Shown here piece by piece: positions 1 to 6,864 of a DNA stretch of 21,370 nt. This stretch comes from Fibrobacter sp. UBA1765 (GTDB lineage Bacteria; Fibrobacterota; Fibrobacteria; Fibrobacterales; Fibrobacteraceae), in assembly GCA_002314675.1 (NCBI GenBank), contig DCGZ01000066.1, positions 1 through 21,370 of the forward strand, given 5' to 3'. The notes below the pieces were generated by a model that was not told the DNA's origin, made no database searches, and saw only the letters and a list, made by a program, of their open reading frames with translations. How positions within the stretch are numbered: position 1 is the stretch's first letter; every line of letters starts with the position of its first letter. A program made the position numbers and the translations under genes.

Positions 1-32
1 ATGACATGTTTAAGTTTCACAGGCAAAGACAT
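1..32 (-). CDS. Possible start of the gene downstream of truB, cut by the window edge
   Basis: An ATG at 32-30 on the minus strand opens a frame (MSLPVKLKHV) that stays open to the window edge. It starts 36 bases after the truB stop and would continue the operon. In many bacteria truB is followed by ribF or rpsO, but ten residues cannot identify either. No strong Shine-Dalgarno precedes it, and a competing ATG at 64-62 gives only 18 codons before a stop. The call rests on position and openness only. Confidence 0.25.
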   Translation of the reverse strand, partial: MSLPVKLKHV

Positions 33-68
33 TTTGTGGGTTCACTTGCAAAGACGTCAATGGCATGT

Positions 69-1070
69 TTAGGATTCGCTTGCAGTAGCACCGGCATTTT
101 CATTGTTCAAAGGCTTAGGCTTTGTGACGTTCTTTTTTACCTTGTTGTTGTACTTGGCGGCAGTTTCTTCATCATCTGGCCCAATAAAGAACTTGGGGCG
201 AATGCGGCCCGGTTCAAAATAGCAAAGCGATTGAATTACGCCATCTTCATCGGCAACAAACAGCAAGCGGTCTTCGCCAAGTTCAACAGGGCAAGTCTTG
301 TACGGGAGCCAGTTGCCGTTCCGAACAATTGCAATCTGGTCAGCCGGGAGCCTTAAAACAGGGTATGGCAGAATCTTGTCGGCAGAAAGTATAGAGCCTA
401 CGGTAAGGTCTTCGGCCTTGAACGCATCTTCTACACGAACCTTGCCAATCGCCATGCGGCGGATTCCAGAAACAACGCCAAGAGTTCCGAGCGCCTTGCC
501 CAAGTCCCGGCAAAGGGAGCGAATATAGGTTCCCTTGCTACAATGACATTCCATGGCAAAACTTGCAAACGGCTTCCCAGAACAGTTTTCAGGAGCTTCG
601 GCAGGGCCAAGCAGCTTCAAAGAAAAAATCTTGACATCACGGGCAGGGAGCGTTACCTCGCGGCCCCGTTCCATAAGGTCAGAAGCGCGATGCCCGTTAA
701 TCTTTATGGCACTGTAATCTGGCGGAACCTGCTTGATATCGCCAATGAAATTTGGAATCACGCGCTCGACATCTTCGGCAGTAATGTTTACAGCCTCGGC
801 CTGTTCCTTGAGCACTCCATCCCATTCGAGCGTATCCGTGCCAAAACCCAAATGCAAATTGAACGTATAAAGCTTCGATTCAGCCTCTACAAACGGCAAT
901 AGCCGCGTGGCACGTTCCACGGCGGCTATAATCAAGCCCGAAGCACGCAGGTCAAGTGTGCCGGCATGGCCAATACGGCGTGTCCCAAAAAGACGCTTTA
1001 ACGGAAAAAGCGACTTAAAGGACGTATCGCCGAGAGGCTTGTCCAACAACACAAAACCAGGGGCAGCCAA
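69..1070 (-). CDS. truB: tRNA pseudouridine(55) synthase TruB
   Basis: This protein isomerises U55 to pseudouridine in the T-loop of elongator tRNAs. The N-terminus has the family KP motif (LDKPLGDTS, residues 9-17). The catalytic motif GHAGTLD lies at 34-40, with Asp40 as the predicted nucleophile. The following segment reads LRASGL where most members have PLATGL, a mild divergence. At 333 residues it is slightly longer than the usual 300 or so, because of a Lys/Asn/Ala-rich tail of about 25 residues. The start is a TTG with AGAGG seven bases upstream. It begins 11 bases after the rbfA stop, as the last complete gene of the rimP-nusA-infB-rbfA-truB operon. The family assignment is firm; the start is likely but not proven. 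Confidence 0.95.
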   Translation of the reverse strand: MAAPGFVLLDKPLGDTSFKSLFPLKRLFGTRRIGHAGTLDLRASGLIIAAVERATRLLPFVEAESKLYTFNLHLGFGTDTLEWDGVLKEQAEAVNITAEDVERVIPNFIGDIKQVPPDYSAIKINGHRASDLMERGREVTLPARDVKIFSLKLLGPAEAPENCSGKPFASFAMECHCSKGTYIRSLCRDLGKALGTLGVVSGIRRMAIGKVRVEDAFKAEDLTVGSILSADKILPYPVLRLPADQIAIVRNGNWLPYKTCPVELGEDRLLFVADEDGVIQSLCYFEPGRIRPKFFIGPDDEETAAKYNNKVKKNVTKPKPLNNENAGATASES

Positions 1071-1081
1071 GCAAGAACCTC

Positions 1082-1438
1082 TTAATCCAAGTCACCCTTG
1101 GCACGGAGTTCCGCAAGGATCGAATCGATGCGAATCGCGTGTTCAAGGTTTGCGTCTTCGACAAAGTTGAGTTCCGGAACCTTGTAAATTTTTAAAGCCT
1201 TACCCAAATGTTTACGGATAAAACCTGCAGAATTACGAAGGCCAATGAGCGTATCGTTTTTTTCCTTATCAGAACCCATCACAGAGACAAAGACCTTGGC
1301 ATAGCTCAAGTCTTCTGTAATGTCTACGCGATGGATTGTTGTAAGGGAGCTGATGCGCACATCTTTCAGCCCCTTCTGGAGAAGGGAACTGATTTCTTCC
1401 TTGAACTGTACGCCAAGGCGTTCTGTGCGACGACCCAT
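1082..1438 (-). CDS. rbfA: 30S ribosome-binding factor RbfA
   Basis: RbfA is a small KH-fold protein that binds immature 30S subunits and helps 16S rRNA 5'-end maturation and cold adaptation. The 118-residue length is typical. The N-terminus (MGRRTERLGVQFKEEIS) and the central segment with DLSYAKVFVSVMG match the family pattern. Its ATG overlaps the infB stop by one base (TAATG), and AAGGAG lies just before it inside the end of infB, so the two are probably translationally coupled. The position between infB and truB is the classical one and supports the call. Confidence 0.95.
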   Translation of the reverse strand: MGRRTERLGVQFKEEISSLLQKGLKDVRISSLTTIHRVDITEDLSYAKVFVSVMGSDKEKNDTLIGLRNSAGFIRKHLGKALKIYKVPELNFVEDANLEHAIRIDSILAELRAKGDLD

Positions 1439-4400
1439 TAGGACTCCTTCTCGCTAGCGTGTTCAGCAGCCTTCTTTTCTTCGGCTTCTTCACGGGCAAC
1501 GTCGGCAAGAGTTCTCTTGACCTTGACTTCCTTGAAGAATACGAGGGAGTCGCCTTCTTCAATGTTTTCGTAACCCTTGAGGCCGATACCGCATTCAAAG
1601 CCACGAGCAACGCTCTTGACATCGTCCTTTACGCGCTTAAGCGACTGAACAACGGTAGAACCAAGTTCCACGCCCTTGCGGTAAACACGTACATGGCTTT
1701 CGCGGTCCACGGTACCGTCTGTAACCATACAGCCAGCAATGAGACCGACCTTTGGAATCTTGAAGACCTGGCGGATTTCTGCTTCGCCGACGATTTCTTC
1801 GCGGAGTGTCGGAGCGAGCAAGCCTTCCACAACGTTCTGGATATCTTCAATGCAGTCGTAAATCACGCGATAGGTGCGGATTTCGATACCATCCTTGGCA
1901 GCCATTTCGCGAACGGCGATACTTGGCACAAGGTGGAACGCAATGATGACAGCCTTTGCGGTAGTTGCAAAGAGCACGTCGGAATCGGTAATTGCACCGA
2001 CGCCCTTGCGCATAATGTTGACCTTGACTTCCTTGTTGGAAAGCTTTTCGAGGGATGCTGCAAGAGCTTCTGCAGAACCACCCACGTCGGCCTTGACGAT
2101 AAGGTTGAGTTCGGAGAGCTTGCCATCCTTGCGGGCATTGAAGGTATCTTCCAAGGAGATTGTCTGACGTGCGCGAAGGTCGCGTTCACGGGCAGCCATG
2201 CGGCGCTTGGAAGCGATTTCACGTGCAGTCTTATCGTCTTCTACAACGATCAAGTCGTCACCAGCCTGCGGAGTACCGTCAAAGCCGAGAACCTGGCAAG
2301 GAGTAGAAGGAGGAGCAACCTTGATCTGTTCGCCACGTTCGTTCATCATGGCACGGACACGACCGGAATAGACACCGCAAACAAACGGGTCACCAATGTG
2401 GAGAGTACCGTTCTGCACAAGGATCGTTGCCATGGAACCCTTACCAGCGTCGAGCTTGGATTCAACAACGGCACCCTTGGCGCGAGTATCCGGGTTAGCC
2501 TTCAATTCAAGAATTTCTGTTTCGAGGGCAAGCGTTTCGAGAAGTTCGTTCATGCCCTGGCCAGAGCGTGCGGAAACTTCGATACAGCTGGTGTCACCAC
2601 CCCACTGTTCTACTTCAACGCCACGTTCAGCGAGCTGAGCACGAATCTTGTCCGGGTTTGCAGTCGGCAAGTCGATCTTTGTGATTGCAACTACAAGAGG
2701 AACCTTTTCACGCTTTGCAAGTTCAATGGATTCCACTGTCTGCGGCATGACCATGGAGTCAGCTGCGACTACAAGCACGATAACGTCAGTAACCTGGGAA
2801 CCACGGGCACGCATTGCGCTAAATGCTTCGTGACCCGGAGTATCGAGGAACGTTACCTTGCCCTGAGCGGTCTGAACTTCGTAAGCACCGATGTGCTGGG
2901 TAATACCACCGGATTCGCCAGCCACAACGTGAGTCTTACGGATCCAGTCAAGAAGCGATGTTTTACCGTGGTCAACGTGGCCCATGACGGTAACCACAGG
3001 AGAACGCGGCTGAAGATTTTCCTGAACATCTTCTTCAACACCGAGAGCTTCTTCTACATATTCTTCCATCAATTCTGCTTCGTAGCCAAATTCATCGGCA
3101 AGGAGCTGGATGGTTTCAAAGTCGAGACGGGCGTTGATTGTTACCATCATGCCCATTTCCATGCACTTCGCAATCACGCGAGCTGGCATGGTATTCATGA
3201 GGCCAGCAAGTTCACCGACAGTGATAAAGTCGGAGGTCTTGAGAACCTTGCGTTCTTCACCGGCTTCGGCGTTGCTGTGATCCTTATGGTAAACTTTCTT
3301 GACAGGCTTCTTGGAAAGGTCAGCCATCACGCGGCTAACATTCTGGCGTACTGCATCCGTCTGTTCCTGGTTTTCAGGACGGTCACTGCGGTTATTGCGG
3401 TTGCGATCATTGCGATCGTTCTTTCCACCATGGCCACCCGGCTTGCCTCCACGGGCATTCTGGTTGTTGCCACCCTGGGAGCCGCCAAAGCCAGCACCGT
3501 TACGGTTAGCGAAAGCGTCTTGCATGGAGCCACCGGTAAAGCCTCCATCGCGGTTACCACCCTGGTAAGACCTGTTGCCACCGTTACCGCCCTGGCCACC
3601 CTGACCTGGACGACGGAAGCCATTGCCTTGACCGCCCTGACCATTAGAATTGTTCGGGCGGAAAGAACCAGTATAACCTTGGGCATTGCCATTACCGTTA
3701 CGGTTGCCACCATTTGGGCGGCGGTTGCCACCCTGGCCTTGACCAGGACGGGCCTGGGACTTTTGAATACGTGCAAGAATTGCGGCATCTGGCTGGAACA
3801 CCTGGGCCTTCATTGCCGGAGTCTTGAGGTCTGTATCTGCAAGCATCTGGCGAGCAGGTGCAGCTGGCTTTACAGCAGGAGCGGCAGGCTTTGCTACAGG
3901 CGCAGGCTTTGGAGCAGCGGGCTTTGCGGCAACAGCCGGCTTTGCATCGACCTTCGGAGCTTCGACCGGCTTTGGAGCAACCTTTGCTTGCTCTACGACA
4001 GGAGCCTTAGGAGCTTCAACCGGTTTTGCGGCAACAGCTGGTTTTTCTTCAACCTTTGGAGCCTCTACCGGCTTTCCAATTGCTCTTGGAGTTCTAGGCT
4101 TGATAGTTGCAGTAGGCGTTGTGGAACCCTTCTTGAGAGTTGCCGGGCCAAACTTGCCCTTCAAGACACGACCGCCTGCAGAAGGGGCATCCTTGCTGAC
4201 AGTGGCACTTGCACTTTCTGTCTTTGCAGTTCCAAGGGCAGACTTCTTAGCGCCCTTGGCATCTAATTTTTGCTTTTCTGCAGCAGCTGCAGCTTCGATT
4301 GCAGCATAAGCAGATGCCGGAACAGCACTAAATGCCGTACGGACTTCTACGCCTTTGTCACGGAGCAACTTCAGGACAACAGCTTCTGGAAGTCCCTTGC

Positions 4401-4443
4401 TTTGAGCCCACATGAACGGCTTGATTTCTTCTTCTTTACTCAT
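1438..4443 (-). CDS. infB: Translation initiation factor IF-2
   Basis: IF-2 is the GTPase that places initiator tRNA on the 30S subunit and promotes 50S joining. An IF2N-like segment occupies about residues 1-55. A Pro/Ala/Lys-rich region follows with three exact KPVEAPK heptapeptides (124-130, 140-146, 158-164). A Gly/Asn/Arg/Gln-rich stretch runs from about 232 to 345. The second N-terminal domain and GTPase core follow, with G1 GHVDHGKT at 488-495, G3 DTPGH at 534-538 and G4 TKID at 588-591; the C-terminal domains then run to residue 1001. The length is at the upper end for the family because of the low-complexity N-terminal half. The ATG has GGAG ten bases upstream and lies 22 bases after the nusA stop. 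Confidence 0.97.
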   Translation of the reverse strand: MSKEEEIKPFMWAQSKGLPEAVVLKLLRDKGVEVRTAFSAVPASAYAAIEAAAAAEKQKLDAKGAKKSALGTAKTESASATVSKDAPSAGGRVLKGKFGPATLKKGSTTPTATIKPRTPRAIGKPVEAPKVEEKPAVAAKPVEAPKAPVVEQAKVAPKPVEAPKVDAKPAVAAKPAAPKPAPVAKPAAPAVKPAAPARQMLADTDLKTPAMKAQVFQPDAAILARIQKSQARPGQGQGGNRRPNGGNRNGNGNAQGYTGSFRPNNSNGQGGQGNGFRRPGQGGQGGNGGNRSYQGGNRDGGFTGGSMQDAFANRNGAGFGGSQGGNNQNARGGKPGGHGGKNDRNDRNRNNRSDRPENQEQTDAVRQNVSRVMADLSKKPVKKVYHKDHSNAEAGEERKVLKTSDFITVGELAGLMNTMPARVIAKCMEMGMMVTINARLDFETIQLLADEFGYEAELMEEYVEEALGVEEDVQENLQPRSPVVTVMGHVDHGKTSLLDWIRKTHVVAGESGGITQHIGAYEVQTAQGKVTFLDTPGHEAFSAMRARGSQVTDVIVLVVAADSMVMPQTVESIELAKREKVPLVVAITKIDLPTANPDKIRAQLAERGVEVEQWGGDTSCIEVSARSGQGMNELLETLALETEILELKANPDTRAKGAVVESKLDAGKGSMATILVQNGTLHIGDPFVCGVYSGRVRAMMNERGEQIKVAPPSTPCQVLGFDGTPQAGDDLIVVEDDKTAREIASKRRMAARERDLRARQTISLEDTFNARKDGKLSELNLIVKADVGGSAEALAASLEKLSNKEVKVNIMRKGVGAITDSDVLFATTAKAVIIAFHLVPSIAVREMAAKDGIEIRTYRVIYDCIEDIQNVVEGLLAPTLREEIVGEAEIRQVFKIPKVGLIAGCMVTDGTVDRESHVRVYRKGVELGSTVVQSLKRVKDDVKSVARGFECGIGLKGYENIEEGDSLVFFKEVKVKRTLADVAREEAEEKKAAEHASEKES

Positions 4444-4465
4444 CTATATGACGCTCCGGTAAAAC

Positions 4466-5695
4466 TTATTCTTCGTCCTTGGCAACTTCTACAGTTTCTG
4501 CAGCGGCCTTCTTTGCTTCTTCACGAGCATGGAAGCGCATGTAATCTGTAACTTCCTTGTTCGTAGGCTGCAAAATCTTCTGCTTTTCTTCTTCGGACTT
4601 TTCCATCCATTCCTTGTCGCCAAATACGTCAAGGTTACGTTCAACAAGCATAGAGGCAAGGCGAACGTTCTGGCCGTTCTTACCAATTGCCTGTGCAAGG
4701 TTTTCATCAGCAATAATCGTTACGGTACGCTTAGAAGTCGGGACATCAATAAGCTTTACGATGTTTGCCGGAGCAAGTGCACGGTGAATGTAGGTATCTA
4801 CATCCTTATCCCAAATAACAATGTCAACGCGTTCATTTGCAAGTTCATGAACAATGGCCTGAACACGTGCGCCCTTCATGCCAACGCAAGCGCCGACCGG
4901 GTCAATATGTTCATCGCGGGCAGAGACTGCAATCTTTGCGCGGAAGCCCGGATCACGAACGATATTCTTGATTTCGACAGAGCCGTCAAAGATTTCAGGA
5001 ACTTCCTGCTTAAAGAGGGCCTTGAGGAACTTCGGGCTTGTACGGGAAAGAATAACCATCGGGTTTCCGACCTTGGCATTTTCATCAATCTTCAAGATGA
5101 CAGCCTTGATGGAATCACCCTGCTTCCAGCGTTCCTTGCGAATCTGTTCCTTGACAGGAAGGATAGCTTCGGTAGCGCCAAGGTTCACGATAAGGTTCGG
5201 GCCTTCGATACGAATGATTTCACCAGAAATCAAGGAACCGATACGGCTTTCAAAGATGCTCATGATCTTAATGCGTTCAGCTTCACGCATGCTCTGCATA
5301 AGAAGCTGCTTTGCATTCTGGATTGCCTGGCGGCCAAAAGCCTCGATAGGAACTTCCATTTCAAGGAAGTCGCCAGCCTTTGCTTCTTCGTTATAGTCAA
5401 GAGCTTCGTCTACGAGCATGTAGCCTTCGTCAAGCTTTTCAACTTCTTCGGCAGTGAGCTCAGGGTCGTAGTCCGGGAAGTCATCGACAACTTCAACACG
5501 AAGGAACACATGAACTTCGTTTGTATCAGTATCAATATCAACTTCGATTCTCTTTTCAATATCAAGATATTTCTTGGCTGCGGAAATCAACGATTCCTTG
5601 AGAATGCGAACGATGGTTTCGTCATCCATGTTCTTTTCAGAGATGACTGTTTTCAATGCGTCAAGAAGGTTTTCCTTTTTTTCTTGCTTTGCCAT
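4466..5695 (-). CDS. nusA: Transcription termination/antitermination factor NusA
   Basis: NusA binds RNA polymerase and nascent RNA and modulates pausing, termination and antitermination. An N-terminal polymerase-binding domain covers about residues 1-145. An S1 domain covers about 152-220. Two KH domains follow, with signature loops at 268-281 (GACVGMKGARVQAI) and 336-347 (AIGKNGQNVRLA). The protein is 409 residues and ends in a short acidic, Ala/Glu-rich tail. It therefore lacks the C-terminal acidic repeats of the 495-residue E. coli protein and resembles the shorter Gram-positive form. AAGGAA lies seven bases before the ATG. The gap to the rimP stop is 18 bases. Confidence 0.96.
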   Translation of the reverse strand: MAKQEKKENLLDALKTVISEKNMDDETIVRILKESLISAAKKYLDIEKRIEVDIDTDTNEVHVFLRVEVVDDFPDYDPELTAEEVEKLDEGYMLVDEALDYNEEAKAGDFLEMEVPIEAFGRQAIQNAKQLLMQSMREAERIKIMSIFESRIGSLISGEIIRIEGPNLIVNLGATEAILPVKEQIRKERWKQGDSIKAVILKIDENAKVGNPMVILSRTSPKFLKALFKQEVPEIFDGSVEIKNIVRDPGFRAKIAVSARDEHIDPVGACVGMKGARVQAIVHELANERVDIVIWDKDVDTYIHRALAPANIVKLIDVPTSKRTVTIIADENLAQAIGKNGQNVRLASMLVERNLDVFGDKEWMEKSEEEKQKILQPTNKEVTDYMRFHAREEAKKAAAETVEVAKDEE

Positions 5696-5713
5696 GATTG
5701 GTTCCTTTTTTTA

Positions 5714-6163
5714 TTAAATCTCTACGTCTATCTTTGCTGACAAGATTTCTGCGCGAGGAACTACGACCTCGCCAGCCTTGCCCTTTAGTTCAAGCGTCAA
5801 ACTTTCGTCGCTTACCACCTTGAGAATTCCGGCCACAGGCTTGCCTGTAGAACGGGTAACACGAAGTCTTCTACCGACATTGCGATTAAAATCGGCATCG
5901 GTCTTGAGTGGGCGGTCTAGCCCAGGAGAAGAAACTTCGAGGGTGTAAGCACCATCAATCAGGTCAGGATCAGCGTCCAAGGCATCAGAAAGATTGCGAC
6001 TGACCTTAGCGCAGTCGTCAACAGTAACGCCTTCCGGCTTATCGATGTACAGGCGAAGCACCTTGCGCTTGCCTGCACGGAACCAATCTGCCTCAACAAG
6101 CGACACAGAAACTGCATTGCATGCGGCAGCGATCAAAGAATCCAGTTTTTCGCGGGTATCCAA
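5714..6163 (-). CDS. rimP: Ribosome maturation factor RimP
   Basis: RimP is needed for 30S maturation and is typically the first gene of the nusA-infB operon. The product shows the family core, including LEVSSPGLDRPLK (the conserved SPGxDRPL element) and a C-terminal Sm-like barrel. I chose TTG at 6163 because AGAGGTG sits five bases before it and it gives a 149-residue protein aligning with the family's N-terminus (MDTREKLDSLIAAA). GTG at 6169 is an alternative, two codons longer, but the ribosome-binding site then abuts the start. The frame stays open upstream to 6292, but that extension crosses a stem-loop and a candidate promoter and does not resemble RimP. Confidence 0.9.
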   Translation of the reverse strand: MDTREKLDSLIAAACNAVSVSLVEADWFRAGKRKVLRLYIDKPEGVTVDDCAKVSRNLSDALDADPDLIDGAYTLEVSSPGLDRPLKTDADFNRNVGRRLRVTRSTGKPVAGILKVVSDESLTLELKGKAGEVVVPRAEILSAKIDVEI

Positions 6164-6185
6164 GAACACCTCTATATATAAGAAA

Positions 6186-6208
6186 GGCCCACCCGACCTG
6201 GGTGGTCC
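6186..6208 (-). promoter_or_regulatory. Stem-loop in the rimP leader
   Basis: Read on the minus strand, GGACCACCC and GGGTGGGCC form a nine-base-pair stem with one A/G mismatch around the loop AGGTC. It is followed by TTTCTT and then the rimP ribosome-binding site. If the promoter at 6221-6249 is real, the stem starts only a few bases from the transcript 5' end. It could be a 5' stabiliser, a weak attenuator, or a terminator for upstream read-through. The structure is seen directly; its role is inferred. Confidence 0.55.
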
Positions 6209-6220
6209 ATAGTTAATACA

Positions 6221-6249
6221 AATAGAGAAAAAAAATTTAAATCGTTCAA
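6221..6249 (-). promoter_or_regulatory. Candidate promoter of the rimP operon
   Basis: Minus-strand TTGAAC (6249-6244) and TCTATT (6226-6221) are separated by exactly 17 bases. Each hexamer matches the vegetative sigma-factor consensus at four of six positions. The spacer is T-rich. Initiation would fall near 6214, about 50 bases before the rimP start. This is a pattern match only. Confidence 0.4.
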
Positions 6250-6290
6250 CACACCTATTCAAAAAAGTGGTCAAAAACGGCTTGTCATGC

Positions 6291-6314
6291 AAAAATACTA
6301 CTCAAAAAAGTAGT
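6291..6314 (-). terminator. Terminator after the DUF5662-like gene
   Basis: On the minus strand ACTACT and AGTAGT form a six-base-pair stem around a T-rich loop, followed by ATTTTT. It begins four bases after the stop of the gene ending at 6318. The stem is short and AT-rich, so termination may be partial. Confidence 0.5.
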
Positions 6315-6317
6315 GTT

Positions 6318-6857
6318 TTATACTGATTCCGGCAAGACCTTAGCATTTTTCATAAACGCTAAAGTTTCCTTTTCACCCTTTTCGGCCAGCATACGCAACA
6401 GGTAAAGCAACTTGTTATATGTAGATTCAGCCATTTTCTCCTTGGCGGTACTCTTTACCAGGTAATTCAGAGGATCGTTCTGCGTATAAGCTTTGCCGTT
6501 GTAGGTTTTTGAAGCCGCAACGCGATCACAAAACATTTCTTTTATATAACGGTCCGGCATTGGCATCGGTACAATCTTCTTTGTTGCCATGTCGTAATCG
6601 TACCAGAATTCAAAATGATGCTTGTTTCGCCCCTTATGATGCATCCACGCAAGGCTATAGCCAATGGCATCACGTTCGCCGTTGTTAGGTGAACTTGTAC
6701 CTGTATAGTACTTTGCGCCAGGGATAAATTCAGTCGGCGAATATTTCGACAAGTCGTGAAACAATCCTTGAAAACCAATGCCGGCCTTGAAGCAAAGGCG
6801 AATCACTTCGTTCCTGTGCTTTGTGATGGTAATGAAATGCCTTAACGGATGGAACAT
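6318..6857 (-). CDS. DUF5662-like protein
   Basis: The 179-residue product resembles the uncharacterised DUF5662 family, recognised from the pattern GLFHDLSKYSPTEF (31-44) followed by MHHKGRNKHHFEFW (72-85). The His/Asp pairs (H34-D35, H73-H74, H80-H81) look like a metal-binding site of HD-hydrolase type, but no activity is established to my knowledge. No signal peptide or membrane segment is visible. The ATG lies seven bases after the stop of the membrane sulfatase-fold gene, so the two are probably co-transcribed and end at the terminator at 6291-6314. The family call is from memory of the motif; the function is unknown. Confidence 0.65.
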   Translation of the reverse strand: MFHPLRHFITITKHRNEVIRLCFKAGIGFQGLFHDLSKYSPTEFIPGAKYYTGTSSPNNGERDAIGYSLAWMHHKGRNKHHFEFWYDYDMATKKIVPMPMPDRYIKEMFCDRVAASKTYNGKAYTQNDPLNYLVKSTAKEKMAESTYNKLLYLLRMLAEKGEKETLAFMKNAKVLPESV

Positions 6858-6864
6858 GGCATTC

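Noticed and set aside
10..64. An 18-codon frame just after the truB stop (ATG at 64-62)
   Set aside because: It has no ribosome-binding site and ends at once. The later ATG at 32-30, open to the edge, is a better candidate for the next gene.
3327..3788. A 153-codon minus-strand frame inside infB, out of frame
   Set aside because: It is a by-product of the repetitive Gly/Asn-rich codons of IF-2; its Ala/Val/Thr repeats just mirror them.
1459..4266. A 935-codon open frame on the plus strand opposite infB
   Set aside because: It is a mirror of the infB frame: IF-2 accounts for every base, and the antisense product is Cys/Phe/His-rich with no domain. Biased codon use in the real gene removes stops from the opposite strand.
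4529..5740. A 403-codon open frame on the plus strand opposite nusA
   Set aside because: NusA motifs on the minus strand explain the region. The antisense translation has no recognisable domain and no ribosome-binding site.
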